A stretch of 24,309 bases of DNA from CAYOSU01 sp964406735 (lineage in GTDB: Bacteria; Bacillota; Clostridia; Christensenellales; CAMQZB01), in contig CAYOSU010000019.1 in the NCBI GenBank assembly GCA_964406735.1, forward strand, positions 1 through 24,309. The letters run 5' to 3'. The translations under genes were made by a program, and so were the position numbers. The notes beneath the pieces are model-generated. The model saw only the letters and a program-made list of their open reading frames with translations. It was not told the DNA's origin and made no database searches. Positions 6,987 through 14,787 of the stretch are shown here, one piece after another. Numbering within the stretch: the first letter of the stretch is position 1; each line of letters begins with the position of its first letter.

Positions 6987-7682
6987 TCAAAATTTGTCCT
7001 TGGAAAGTCTATCTCGCATCTTTAACAGCGCTTTTTTCTCTATTCGGGAGACGTAACTGCGTGAAATGCCGAGCTTCTCCGCCGTCTCTTTCTGCGTTTT
7101 TCCGTCCTTGCCGTTCAAGCCGAAGCGCATTGTGATTATCGCATACTCACGCTTTGTGAGGTTCTCGCGCAAAAGCTTGTCGAGCTTCTCCCTCGTTACG
7201 TCCTCGTCCACCTTTTTGAATACGTCGTCGTCCTCGGAATACAGTAAGTCCTCTATCAGAAGCTCGTTGCCCGACAGGTCCTTGCCGACGCTCTCGCTCA
7301 TCGATACGTTGTTTTTGAGCTTCTTTGAAGCCCTCAAATGCATCAATATCTCGTTTTCGATGCACCTTGCGGCATAAGTCGCAAGTACGCTGCCTTTGCC
7401 GTATCTAAAGGTCTTTATGCCCTTGATAAGTCCGATAGAGCCGATGGAGATAAGGTCGTCTACCTCGCCTTGCGTTGCGTATTTTTTGACTATGTGCGCA
7501 ACAAGGCGCAGGTTGTGCCTAATGAGCGTTTCTATTGCCTCTTCGTCGCCGCTTTGGGCAAGCGCTATCGCTCGCTCCTCCTCTTCCTTTGTCAGAGGCT
7601 TTGGGAACGAGCCGTTGTTCCTTACGTACGACGTGAAGAAAAAGACCTTGTTGAAAAAGCCGAGTAGTCCTTGAAATAGCAT
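6987..7682 (-). CDS. sigK: RNA polymerase sporulation sigma factor SigK (pro-form)
   Basis: This 231-residue protein directs late mother-cell transcription during sporulation. It opens with a hydrophobic pro-region (MLFQGLLGFFNKVFFFTSYV). This lines up with the pro-sequence that SpoIVFB removes in Bacillus subtilis, just before the conserved YVxNN. Core motifs follow: HNLRLVAHIVKKY (56-68), DDLISIGSIGLIKGI (75-89) for region 2.2, YAARCIENEILMHLR (103-117) for regions 2.3-2.4, and a C-terminal region 4 helix-turn-helix TQKETAEKLGISRSYVSRIEKKAL. The gene is intact, with no skin-type interruption. The SD GGGGAGG is strong but sits in a predicted hairpin. A SpoIVFB-like protease lies about 14 kb away in this window. 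SigE is the closest alternative, but the pro-region and the C-terminus fit SigK better. Confidence 0.9.
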   Translation of the reverse strand: MLFQGLLGFFNKVFFFTSYVRNNGSFPKPLTKEEEERAIALAQSGDEEAIETLIRHNLRLVAHIVKKYATQGEVDDLISIGSIGLIKGIKTFRYGKGSVLATYAARCIENEILMHLRASKKLKNNVSMSESVGKDLSGNELLIEDLLYSEDDDVFKKVDEDVTREKLDKLLRENLTKREYAIITMRFGLNGKDGKTQKETAEKLGISRSYVSRIEKKALLKMRDRLSKDKF

Positions 7683-7687
7683 GGTTA

Positions 7688-7724
7688 CCTCCCCGAAAAG
7701 TCGGTAATATATCTCTATTCGGGG
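7688..7724 (-). promoter_or_regulatory. Hairpin covering the sigK ribosome binding site
   Basis: In the transcript, CCCCGAA (7724-7718) can pair with TTCGGGG (7697-7691) across a 20-nt loop. The four G of the SD GGGGAGG (7694-7688) are inside this stem, 5 nt before the ATG. Pairing would hide the SD. Confidence 0.5.
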
Positions 7725-8011
7725 AAAGTTTTGTCCTATTACGCTACGCTTTGTCCGTTTTTTTGTGGCTCGGGGATGAAGTATTATTAAAGCAGAATAT
7801 TTTTTTAAGACCTTTTTACGCTTTTGGGGTGGGTATCGTTTGTATGTTGGTGAGTAACATATGGTCTGGCGTTTATAAAATCGTTGGTCGTCTTTTGAAT
7901 TTTTTTTGTAAAACGAAATGTTTTTTTCTAAGATTTCTTTAGAGAATTTTGAATTTATGCTTGTTTGGGGTGGGTAAAGCGCAGTTTGTTGTTTATTCGG
8001 TTTTTTGGCAC
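7725..8011. other. Intergenic stretch with no recognised gene
   Basis: This T-rich 287-nt spacer lies between the sigK leader and the terminator of the amidohydrolase operon. The motif TTTGGGGTGGGTA occurs twice (about 7823 and 7968). A 63-codon plus-strand ORF here has no ribosome binding site, so I do not call it. The sigK promoter is presumably here, but I cannot place it with confidence. Confidence 0.5.
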
Positions 8012-8044
8012 AAAAAAAAGACCTTGCAAAGGTATTGCAAGGTC
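8012..8044 (-). terminator. Terminator of the amidohydrolase operon
   Basis: On the minus strand: GACCTTGCA, a 7-nt loop, TGCAAGGTC (9-bp perfect stem, 8044-8020), then eight T (8019-8012). It lies 22 nt after the stop codon at 8066. Confidence 0.92.
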
Positions 8045-8065
8045 GATTCTTTATAAATCGAGCTT

Positions 8066-9061
8066 TTATTCTCCGAAAAGTCGTTCTGCGTTTTTATAAG
8101 CGATCAGTTCTTTTTCTTCTTGCCCGATCGGTGCGTTTTCGATAAAGCTTTTTGCTTCATCGTTCTGAATAAAGGGAAAATCTACGGAATGAATTATCCT
8201 ATCCGCACCCAACGCATCTACACAAAACTTCAACTGCGGATAATCGAAAATTCCGCTCGGCGTTACGTAAAAATTCTTCTTGAACGTCTCCGTAACCGTC
8301 TTCTCGTTGTTTGTTACCTTTTTGGGCAACGCCTGATCTAATCTCGACAAAAAGAAGGGTACGAGCTCTCCCCAATGCCCGACTATCACCTGAAGTTTCG
8401 GAAACTTCTCAAAAATACCTGCAAGTATCATACGAACGCACTGAACGCCTACTTCGTTATGCCAACCCCAGCCGTACAGCGACAATCTCGCGCTTAATTG
8501 CTCTCCGAGTCCGCCGTAATATTTTTCTTGCACGCTTTTCAACGGCGGCGCAGGGTGCAGATATAACGGCATATTACTTTTTTCCAACGCACTTAAAACG
8601 GGTAAATATTTTTCGTCGTCTAAAAACACGGCTTCCATAGACGGTCTGCCTGCCAACAACACTCCGTCAAAGCCCAAGGCTTTCAGGCGACCTATCTCTT
8701 TTACCGAGCCGTCTATATCGCTCCACGGAAGCAGTCCGAATCCACCAAAGCGCTCCTTATTCTTCTGAATTATCGCAAACAGATCGTCGTTCGCTTGCTT
8801 TACGGCGTCGGCTGCCTCATTTTTATCCAGAATTTGCGTTTGCACGGGGCAAGACAAAATTTGCTTATCGATACCGCAACGATCCATATCGGCTATACGA
8901 GCAGATATTCCGTCCTCGCTATACACCCGAAAATCGGGGAAATACGGCAAGTCTTTGCTTCCTGCCGCTTTTGCGTTTTCGCTGTCCTCGTTATGATATT
9001 TGGCAAGCGTCTGCCCAAGCCTTTTTAAGTGAACGTGTTCTTCTAAAGTAATTATTTTCAT
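8066..9061 (-). CDS. Amidohydrolase family 2 protein (ACMSD / resorcylate decarboxylase-like)
   Basis: This 331-residue TIM-barrel metal-dependent enzyme belongs to the amidohydrolase-2 family, whose members are often decarboxylases of aromatic acids. Visible landmarks are TLEEHVH at the N-terminus (Glu7, His9), LYLHPAPP (His169), VIVGHWGELVPF (His229) and HSVDFPF (Asp294). Together these reproduce the expected metal-binding set. Length is typical. GAGG precedes the ATG. It follows the second amidohydrolase gene by 10 nt, so the two are cotranscribed. The substrate cannot be read from the sequence; gamma-resorcylate- or ACMS-like carboxylates are known for the family. Pairing with a second amidohydrolase suggests a short catabolic or detoxifying route. 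Confidence 0.85.
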   Translation of the reverse strand: MKIITLEEHVHLKRLGQTLAKYHNEDSENAKAAGSKDLPYFPDFRVYSEDGISARIADMDRCGIDKQILSCPVQTQILDKNEAADAVKQANDDLFAIIQKNKERFGGFGLLPWSDIDGSVKEIGRLKALGFDGVLLAGRPSMEAVFLDDEKYLPVLSALEKSNMPLYLHPAPPLKSVQEKYYGGLGEQLSARLSLYGWGWHNEVGVQCVRMILAGIFEKFPKLQVIVGHWGELVPFFLSRLDQALPKKVTNNEKTVTETFKKNFYVTPSGIFDYPQLKFCVDALGADRIIHSVDFPFIQNDEAKSFIENAPIGQEEKELIAYKNAERLFGE

Positions 9062-9071
9062 ATTATTTTCC

Positions 9072-10061
9072 TCACGAGACAGGCTGTCCGTCTATCCATA
9101 TACGCTTGACGTTTTGCGTATCCGCAATATGTTTATCCGGGCGTCCGTCAACGAGCATAAAAGTCGCCTTTTGTCCGACAGCGATCGAGCCTAAGCCTTT
9201 TATGCCGAAGACCCTTGCGATTTCGCTTGTTGCGCTTGCCAAAACCTCCGTTTCCGTCATTCCGCATTGCGACAAAAGGGACATTTCCGTATGCAATGAC
9301 GAACCGTACGCAACGGGCGGAGCAAACGAGCCGTCGTTCGCATCGGTCGCCGCAAGGATCATAACGCCGCATTCGTGCAATACTCGGACGGCATTTTTCG
9401 CATTCCGGAAATCCTCAGGCATATAACCGTTTCTTCCGCTGTTTGCGAATGTTTGCATCATAACGAGAGTCGGCGCAACGACTATGCCTTTTGCCGCTAT
9501 CGTTTTTGCAAGCTCCAAGGGATATTCTTCCTTGATCGGAACGTGAAGCAGAATATCCGCACCGCAATCCACCGCCATTTGTACGGCTTTTAGCGAAGTT
9601 GCGTGTACGGCGACCTTCTTTCCGTTTTCGTGCGAGGCGGTACATATCTCTTTAAGGCATCCTTTCGGCATCAGATTGGGCTCAAAAAGCAATACTTTGA
9701 TATACGCCGCGCCGTTTTTTATCGCTTTTTTTACGTAAGATCTTCCGCTCAACGTCCCAAACGTCATGCCTGCAGAAGAAATTATCCTGAAACGCTTGGA
9801 GCTTTCGACAAGCAAGGGAGAAGCTGCAACGTCACAGGTTGCAACAACGCCGTTTTTCAGCATATCGGCAATTTGCGCTTCACTTCCCATATGCGTATGC
9901 GCATCGATAAGCCCCGGAAGAAGAAAACCGTGAGACTCTACTCTTTCCGCTTCGTTTACGGCGGTGATAACGCCGTTTTCCACCACAACGGAGGCTTTTT
10001 CTATCACTTTTTCTCCGTCGAATATCGGATAATTTAAGATAAATTTCTCGTGTGTGTTCAT
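9072..10061 (-). CDS. Amidohydrolase (imidazolonepropionase / prolidase-like)
   Basis: This is a 329-residue cytoplasmic metal-dependent hydrolase of the amidohydrolase-1 superfamily. Landmarks are a small N-terminal beta-sandwich (about residues 1-48), then LPGLIDAHTHMG (His55, His57), YIKVLL (Lys122, a candidate carboxylated lysine), VAVHATS (His153), LLHVP (His173) and AATDAND (Asp240). The C-terminal strands close the sandwich with GSIAVGQKATFMLVDG. This is a full active site. I chose the ATG at 10061 because AAGGTGAT lies 3 nt upstream (7 nt from AAGG). An earlier in-frame ATG adds 18 residues with no SD. It is the middle gene of the operon, 59 nt after the OB-fold gene. The substrate is unknown; related enzymes act on cyclic amides or Xaa-Pro dipeptides. 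Confidence 0.85.
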   Translation of the reverse strand: MNTHEKFILNYPIFDGEKVIEKASVVVENGVITAVNEAERVESHGFLLPGLIDAHTHMGSEAQIADMLKNGVVATCDVAASPLLVESSKRFRIISSAGMTFGTLSGRSYVKKAIKNGAAYIKVLLFEPNLMPKGCLKEICTASHENGKKVAVHATSLKAVQMAVDCGADILLHVPIKEEYPLELAKTIAAKGIVVAPTLVMMQTFANSGRNGYMPEDFRNAKNAVRVLHECGVMILAATDANDGSFAPPVAYGSSLHTEMSLLSQCGMTETEVLASATSEIARVFGIKGLGSIAVGQKATFMLVDGRPDKHIADTQNVKRIWIDGQPVS

Positions 10062-10120
10062 ATGATCACCTTGCTGTTCTTGCGCACAGTGCAGGCTGTT
10101 CCGCTCTGCGTGCAATTCTT

Positions 10121-10534
10121 TTACTTCGTAGAAGAAATCAATTCGCTGAATTTCATGACCGTGCCGTATTGATTGCTCATCACGAGGTAGTTCGCACGGA
10201 CGACTACCTTATCGCCGACGGAAACTATTTTGTAATGCTCGTCCGTCGGGAAAATGACCAAAGCATACGTTTTTCCGTTCACGCTATCTGAAATCTCAAT
10301 CGACGGTTTATTATGGATATCAGGGCCGACTTTTTTTGCAATTCCCGAAACCTGAAATCTCTTGTCCAAATATTTTGCATAAAAAGCTCTTTCGTCTGCG
10401 GCAAACTCCTCGTAAAGCGTTTTTACGTCAAAGGGCGCAGATTGTTCTAAAACGGGCATAGCCGTCGTTTCTATTTGATGCGTTTTCGCATCGGACGGGT
10501 GTGCAGGATAAAATTTAAGACCTTCGTTTTGCAT
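10121..10534 (-). CDS. OB-fold (tRNA_anti-like) protein
   Basis: This is a 137-residue protein of unknown role. Residues 1-35 look disordered (Pro, Ser, Thr). A helix LYEEFAADERAFYAKYLDKRF follows, then a five-strand pattern: QVSGIAKKV, PSIEISD, TYALVIFP, DKVVVRANYLV and GTVMKFS. The helix LYxEFxxxExAAxxKYxxK before an OB-fold is the signature of the tRNA_anti-like/OB-fold family. Many relatives are lipoproteins, but this one has no signal peptide, so it is probably cytoplasmic. AGGAG lies 8 nt before the ATG. It is the first gene of the operon with two amidohydrolases, directly behind a strong promoter. What it binds is unknown. Confidence 0.7.
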   Translation of the reverse strand: MQNEGLKFYPAHPSDAKTHQIETTAMPVLEQSAPFDVKTLYEEFAADERAFYAKYLDKRFQVSGIAKKVGPDIHNKPSIEISDSVNGKTYALVIFPTDEHYKIVSVGDKVVVRANYLVMSNQYGTVMKFSELISSTK

Positions 10535-10559
10535 TCTTTGTACTCCTATTTATTAACTG

Positions 10560-10633
10560 CGTTTAGTTTTGATAAACGTTTTCCATCCACTCATATTTGT
10601 ATTTATTATAAACGGTTTGCCTTTGTTTATCAA
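10560..10633 (-). promoter_or_regulatory. Promoter and palindromic operator candidate of the OB/amidohydrolase operon
   Basis: On the minus strand: -35 TTGATA (10628-10633), a 17-nt spacer and -10 TATAAT (10605-10610), near consensus. Downstream, CGTTTATCAAAACTAAACG (10578-10560) is a palindrome with 6-bp arms. The 9-mer TTGATAAAC overlaps the -35 element (10625-10633) and recurs inverted as GTTTATCAA at 10569-10577. This is a plausible pair of repressor sites around the start point. No regulator gene is adjacent. Confidence 0.75.
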
Positions 10634-10675
10634 TAATAATTGACGGTTTTTATTGCGGACTCCTTATTTTGCGAG

Positions 10676-10724
10676 CAAACAAAACATCAAAGCGGCTTGC
10701 CGAGTTTTCTCGATAAACCGCTTT
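10676..10724 (-). terminator. Probable terminator downstream of nadE
   Basis: AAAGCGG (10689-10695) pairs with CCGCTTT (10718-10724), with an inner GAG-TTTT-CTC stem (10702-10711). On the minus strand it is followed by GATGTTTTGTTTG, which is T-rich but not a clean T-tract. It lies 80 nt after the nadE stop. Confidence 0.45.
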
Positions 10725-10804
10725 TTCAGATTTCTTAACCGTTTTCTTGCATTTTTTCGTAGGGCTTCTTATAAAGCCTACTTTCGTCATATCCTTTTCG
10801 GTTA

Positions 10805-11527
10805 TCAGAACTTTTTTATCGGGTGGCGTTTATGGTGGGAAGCCTTATGGAGGCGTTCGATTATCTCGATGTCCTTTTCGTCTCCCTCGCCCGTCGTGAT
10901 ATATCTGTCAAGAGCTGCGTAGGAAACGCCCATTTCACCCTCGTCGGTCTGTCCCTCTTTAAGTCCTGCGGACGGTGCTTTTGAGATTATCGACTCGGGA
11001 GCTCCCAAATATCTCAAAAACTCAAATACCTCGGTTGCCGTCAGGTCGGATATCGGATTGAAATCGTGCGCACCGTCTCCCCACTTGGTGAAGTAGCCTA
11101 CGTACGCTTCGCTCCTATTGCCTGTTCCTGCGACGAGACGTCCCTCGCACGCCGCAATAAAATACAGCGTCGTCATGCGAAGTCTCGGTGCGACGTTTAA
11201 TATTGCGCCGTCTGTCGGAGTCGCTACGCTCTCGCACGCTTTGAGTACCGCCGCCTTAGCTTCCGCTAAATCGACCTCTCTTTGCTCGATATTATATTGC
11301 TTTGCCGCTTTCAACGCATCCTCTTTATCGGACTCGTAATTTCTCGACGTTCCGCAAGGCATTATTACGCCGACGGTGTTATCGCACGCCATTTTGCAAA
11401 GTATTCCGACGAGCGTGCAGTCCTTGCCGCCAGAATTTCCGTATACGATGCCCTTTGCGCCTGACTTATTCAACAGCTCTTTAATAAATTCTACTCTTCT
11501 TTGGGTCTCTTCTTTATAGTCTCTCAA
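10805..11527 (-). CDS. nadE: NAD+ synthase, ammonia-dependent (short form)
   Basis: This enzyme makes NAD+ from deamido-NAD+, ATP and ammonia, the last step of NAD synthesis. The 240-residue protein is the stand-alone synthetase; there is no N-terminal glutaminase domain. The ATP-pyrophosphatase P-loop reads YGNSGGKDCTL (29-39); SGGKD replaces the more usual SGGxDS. Other landmarks are the GTGNRSE motif (134-140), TKWGDGAHDFNPISDLT (147-163) and GQTDEGEMG (192-200). The start codon is TTG at 11527, with AAAGGAG 7 nt upstream; no ATG is better placed. It follows hpf by 41 nt without a clear terminator, so it may be partly cotranscribed. Confidence 0.9.
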   Translation of the reverse strand: MRDYKEETQRRVEFIKELLNKSGAKGIVYGNSGGKDCTLVGILCKMACDNTVGVIMPCGTSRNYESDKEDALKAAKQYNIEQREVDLAEAKAAVLKACESVATPTDGAILNVAPRLRMTTLYFIAACEGRLVAGTGNRSEAYVGYFTKWGDGAHDFNPISDLTATEVFEFLRYLGAPESIISKAPSAGLKEGQTDEGEMGVSYAALDRYITTGEGDEKDIEIIERLHKASHHKRHPIKKF

Positions 11528-11568
11528 TTTATTGCTCCTTTAAGGCGTTGTGCCTAAAAAAATTTTCT

Positions 11569-12096
11569 TTATACCTTGGGCTCGATGAGTCCGTAATCGT
11601 TCTCGAAGCGGCGGTACAGTACCTTTACAGTATTTTCCTTGTCGTCAAGGAACACGTAGAAGTCGTGGCCTGAAATTTCAAGCTGGGCGATAGCTTCTTC
11701 GACGTTCATCGGAATCAGCTCGAAGCTCTTGCGCTTTACTATCCTCTCAGGCTTTTCGGAATAGTCAGTCGAGTACAGGTATGCATTGTCGAAGGCATTT
11801 TGCTTTACCTTTTTGTCGAACCTCGCACGGTATCTGACTATCTGCTTCTCGATCTTTGGAAGTGCGATATCTATCGCATCGTACATATTATCGGCAACCG
11901 CCTCTGCGCCGAGGAATGCGCCCGATATATGCATCTGCATCTCGAGCTTGCATTTGCTTCCCTCGCCCTTTAACGTAACTTTGATCGGAGTTTCGTCTTC
12001 AAAATACTTATCAAGGCGATTGACTTTCTTTTCTATGACGTTGCTTAGCTTGTCGGGAACGGATACGTTTCTCTTGTTTACGATTTCGATCTTCAT
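11569..12096 (-). CDS. hpf: Ribosome hibernation promoting factor, long form
   Basis: This 175-residue protein dimerises 70S ribosomes into inactive 100S particles in stationary phase. The N-terminal RaiA/YfiA-like domain covers residues 1-100 (KIEIVNKRNVSVPDKL, EMQMHISGAFLGAEAVADNMYDAID). After a charged linker, the C-terminal dimerisation domain (about 119-175) is clear: KSFELIPMNVEEAIAQLE, GHDFYVFLDD and VLYRRFENDYGLIEP. Having both domains makes it the long form typical of Firmicutes. GGAGG lies 7 nt before the ATG. It stands immediately downstream of the clpC terminator, so it has its own promoter. Confidence 0.95.
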   Translation of the reverse strand: MKIEIVNKRNVSVPDKLSNVIEKKVNRLDKYFEDETPIKVTLKGEGSKCKLEMQMHISGAFLGAEAVADNMYDAIDIALPKIEKQIVRYRARFDKKVKQNAFDNAYLYSTDYSEKPERIVKRKSFELIPMNVEEAIAQLEISGHDFYVFLDDKENTVKVLYRRFENDYGLIEPKV

Positions 12097-12168
12097 AGAA
12101 ATACCTCCAAATATAAAGTTGTCGATCGGGAAATCTAAGTTTTTTCAAACTTTTCTTTCCTTAGCTAT

Positions 12169-12197
12169 ATTTTAGCACAAAAAAGAGGCTTTGAAAA
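12169..12197 (-). promoter_or_regulatory. Possible hpf promoter (extended -10)
   Basis: Minus strand: TGC followed by TAAAAT (12169-12174), with TTTTCA (12192-12197) 17 nt upstream. The -35 element is weak and overlaps the clpC terminator. Confidence 0.4.
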
Positions 12198-12208
12198 GCC
12201 CCTTTTTT
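12179..12208 (-). terminator. Terminator of the ctsR-clpC operon
   Basis: Minus strand: GGGGCTTT, TC loop, AAAGCCTC, then CTTTTTT. The stem has one mismatch and A-rich sequence on its 5' side. It lies 8 nt after the clpC stop. Confidence 0.8.
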
Positions 12209-12215
12209 AATATTT

Positions 12216-14762
12216 TTACTGTTTTGTGATAGTAAATTCTTTGCCGTCGTTGTCGATAGTGGCTTTATCGCCGAACGCTATCGTTCCTTTTAGTAGCTCC
12301 TCGGACAGTCTGTCCTCGACAAGGTGCTCTATCGCACGTCTCAACGGTCTTGCGCCGTACTCGTTGTCGTAGCCTGCTTTTACGAGCGCTTTCTTCGCAT
12401 TCTCTGTAAGCTCGAGCGTGATATTTTTCTCTTTGAGCCTATTGGAAAGCGAATTTATCATGAGATCGCATATACGCTCTGTCTCGCTCTCGGAAAGCTT
12501 GTGGAAGACTATTATATCGTCTACTCTATTCAAAAACTCCGGACGGAAGGCGTTTTTGAGCTCTTCCATTATTCTGTCCTTCATATTCTCGTAGTCGCTC
12601 GCAGAGACCTTTTCCTCTACGCTCTCTGCAAAGCCCATCGAACTCATCTTCTTTATCGCAGTAGCTCCGACGTTAGAGGTCATTATTATTATCGTGTTCT
12701 TGAAATCTACGACCCTTCCCTTGCTGTCAGAAAGTCTGCCGTCGTCAAGGATCTGAAGCAATATATTGAATACGTCGGGATGTGCCTTTTCTATCTCGTC
12801 GAACAGCACTACGGAGTACGGTTTTCTTCTTACCTTTTCGGTGAGCTGTCCGTTCTCGTCGTAGCCTACGTATCCCGGAGGCGCACCGATGAGCTTACTT
12901 ACAGAGTGCTTCTCCATGTATTCGCTCATATCGACACGGATAAGCTGGTTCTCATCGCCGAATACCGCCGCCGCTATCGCCTTTGCAAGCTCCGTTTTAC
13001 CTACGCCCGTAGGTCCTACGAATATGAACGAGCCTATCGGACGCTTGGGGTCTTTCAAGCCTGCTCTTGCACGCCTTATCGCCCTGCTCGTAGCATCTAC
13101 CGCCTCGTTCTGTCCTACTACCCTTTCGTGCAGTACTTTTTCGAGGTTCATGAGCTTTTCAGCCTCTGATTGCGTGAGCTTGACTACCGGTATTCCCGTC
13201 CACTGCGCTACGATGTTAGCGACCTCTTCGTACCCTATCGACGCATTGGTCTTGGTACGCTTCTGCTGCCAATCGTTCTTTTTGTCCTCTATCTCGGACT
13301 TTATCTTGGCTATCTCAGCCTGTATCTTTGCCGCCTCGTCGAAGTTTTCCTTTCTTATGCTGTTCTTTTTCTCGTTTTCAAGCTCGTCAAGCCTCGACTC
13401 CAAGTCCTTGAAATCGGGAGGTGCGGTGTAATTATCAAGTCTTGCACGGGAAGCCGCCTCGTCGATAAGGTCTATCGCCTTGTCGGGCAAGAACCTGTCG
13501 GAAATGTACCTATCGGAAAGGGTCGCTGCCGCATCGATGGCTTCGTCCGTTATAGTTACCTTGTGGTGCGCCTCGTATTTATCTCTGACGCCCTTCAAAA
13601 TCTCGACAGTCTCTTCAACGCTCGGCTGTTCGACGGTTACGGGCTGGAATCTTCTTTCAAGCGCTGCATCCTTTTCGATATACTTCCTGTACTCGTCTAT
13701 CGTCGTTGCGCCGATAGTCTGCATCTCGCCTCTTGCAAGCATTGGCTTTAATATCTCAGCGGCATCCATATTGCCGTCGGACGTTGCGCCTGCGCCGACT
13801 AAGTTGTGTATCTCGTCGATGAAGATTATTACGTCGCCACGCTGTTTTACCGTGTCGAGGAAGTCTTTTAATCTCTCCTCGAAGTCGCCTCTGTACTTTG
13901 CACCTGCAAGCATACCGCCAAGGTCAAGGGAGAATATCGTCTTGCCTTTAAGTAGCTCGGGCACCTGACCCTTGACTATCATCTGCGCCAAGCCCTCTAC
14001 TACCGCAGACTTGCCGACGCCCGGCTCGCCTACCAAGACGGGGTTATTCTTCGTCCTACGGGAAAGTATCTGTATTACTCTCTCTATCTCTTTCTTTCTG
14101 CCTACGACGGGGTCTAATTTTCCCTCTTTGGCAAGAGCCGTCAAATCTACGCCGAACTTCATTCCGTCGCCGTTGCCGCCGTTTCTTCTCTCGCCCTGCT
14201 CGCCGTCGTCGCTTGCACTGTTTTGCGGGAACGATGTATAGCTTACCGTTGCGCCGTTAAAGTCAGGCTCGAAGCCGAAGAAATCCTTGGTTATCTGCTT
14301 TATTAAATTCTGCGGATTCATTCCGTAGTTGTCGGGAAGCCTTATCTGCGCTCCTATCTCCGTTTCAAGCTGTTTTATCATCGACTCGAAGTTGACTCCA
14401 AGCTTTTTCAGTATCTTATACGCTATATTTTCGGTGTCCGCAAGTATCGCTACAAGAAGATGCTCGGTCGCTATATAGCCGCCGTTCGTCATCATTGCGT
14501 ATTGATCGGCAGTCTCAAACATTCTCTTCGCTCTCGGCGTATATCCGCCGCTGCAGCTATAAGAGTGGTCTATCGTCGATTTGAACGTATCGAAGAACTT
14601 TTCACTGTTAAGCCCCGATGCCAAAAGTATCTTCCTTGCGACGCAGTCAGTTGACATTATGCCCGCAAGCACGTGCTCTGTTCCCATATAATCGCAATTT
14701 GCTGATTTCATTATGCGTTCCGCCATCAGCTTTGCGTTTGTCGCTCCTTGTGTGAATTTCAT
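12216..14762 (-). CDS. clpC: ATP-dependent Clp protease ATP-binding subunit ClpC
   Basis: This 848-residue Hsp100 unfoldase feeds substrates to ClpP. The N-terminal double Clp-N repeat (about 1-145) is followed by a Ser/Gly/Asn-rich linker (about 180-202). AAA+ domain 1 has Walker A GEPGVGKSAV (245-254) and Walker B IIFIDEIHNLVGAG. The middle coiled-coil carries a UVR-like segment (KENFDEAAKIQAEIAKIK), as in ClpC. AAA+ domain 2 has Walker A GPTGVGKTELAKA and Walker B VVLFDEIEKAHPDVF. The C-terminal D2-small domain ends without an extension. The ATG at 14762 is chosen because the SD AAGGAG is 9 nt before it. An ATG three codons earlier touches the SD. It follows ctsR by 25 nt; mcsA and mcsB, often between them, are missing. 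Confidence 0.96.
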   Translation of the reverse strand: MKFTQGATNAKLMAERIMKSANCDYMGTEHVLAGIMSTDCVARKILLASGLNSEKFFDTFKSTIDHSYSCSGGYTPRAKRMFETADQYAMMTNGGYIATEHLLVAILADTENIAYKILKKLGVNFESMIKQLETEIGAQIRLPDNYGMNPQNLIKQITKDFFGFEPDFNGATVSYTSFPQNSASDDGEQGERRNGGNGDGMKFGVDLTALAKEGKLDPVVGRKKEIERVIQILSRRTKNNPVLVGEPGVGKSAVVEGLAQMIVKGQVPELLKGKTIFSLDLGGMLAGAKYRGDFEERLKDFLDTVKQRGDVIIFIDEIHNLVGAGATSDGNMDAAEILKPMLARGEMQTIGATTIDEYRKYIEKDAALERRFQPVTVEQPSVEETVEILKGVRDKYEAHHKVTITDEAIDAAATLSDRYISDRFLPDKAIDLIDEAASRARLDNYTAPPDFKDLESRLDELENEKKNSIRKENFDEAAKIQAEIAKIKSEIEDKKNDWQQKRTKTNASIGYEEVANIVAQWTGIPVVKLTQSEAEKLMNLEKVLHERVVGQNEAVDATSRAIRRARAGLKDPKRPIGSFIFVGPTGVGKTELAKAIAAAVFGDENQLIRVDMSEYMEKHSVSKLIGAPPGYVGYDENGQLTEKVRRKPYSVVLFDEIEKAHPDVFNILLQILDDGRLSDSKGRVVDFKNTIIIMTSNVGATAIKKMSSMGFAESVEEKVSASDYENMKDRIMEELKNAFRPEFLNRVDDIIVFHKLSESETERICDLMINSLSNRLKEKNITLELTENAKKALVKAGYDNEYGARPLRRAIEHLVEDRLSEELLKGTIAFGDKATIDNDGKEFTITKQ

Positions 14763-14787
14763 ATTTATCATCTCCTTTTTTTGAGTA

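Noticed and set aside
6987..7682. A skin-like element interrupting sigK
   Set aside because: The sigK frame is continuous from the pro-region through region 4, and no recombinase is nearby.
7751..7942. 63-codon plus-strand ORF between sigK and the amidohydrolase operon
   Set aside because: It is T-rich low-complexity sequence giving a hydrophobic translation by chance. There is no ribosome binding site.
10745..10790. Hairpin TAGGGCTT...AAGCCTA as a second nadE terminator
   Set aside because: It has no T-tract on the nadE side, and the hairpin farther downstream fits better.
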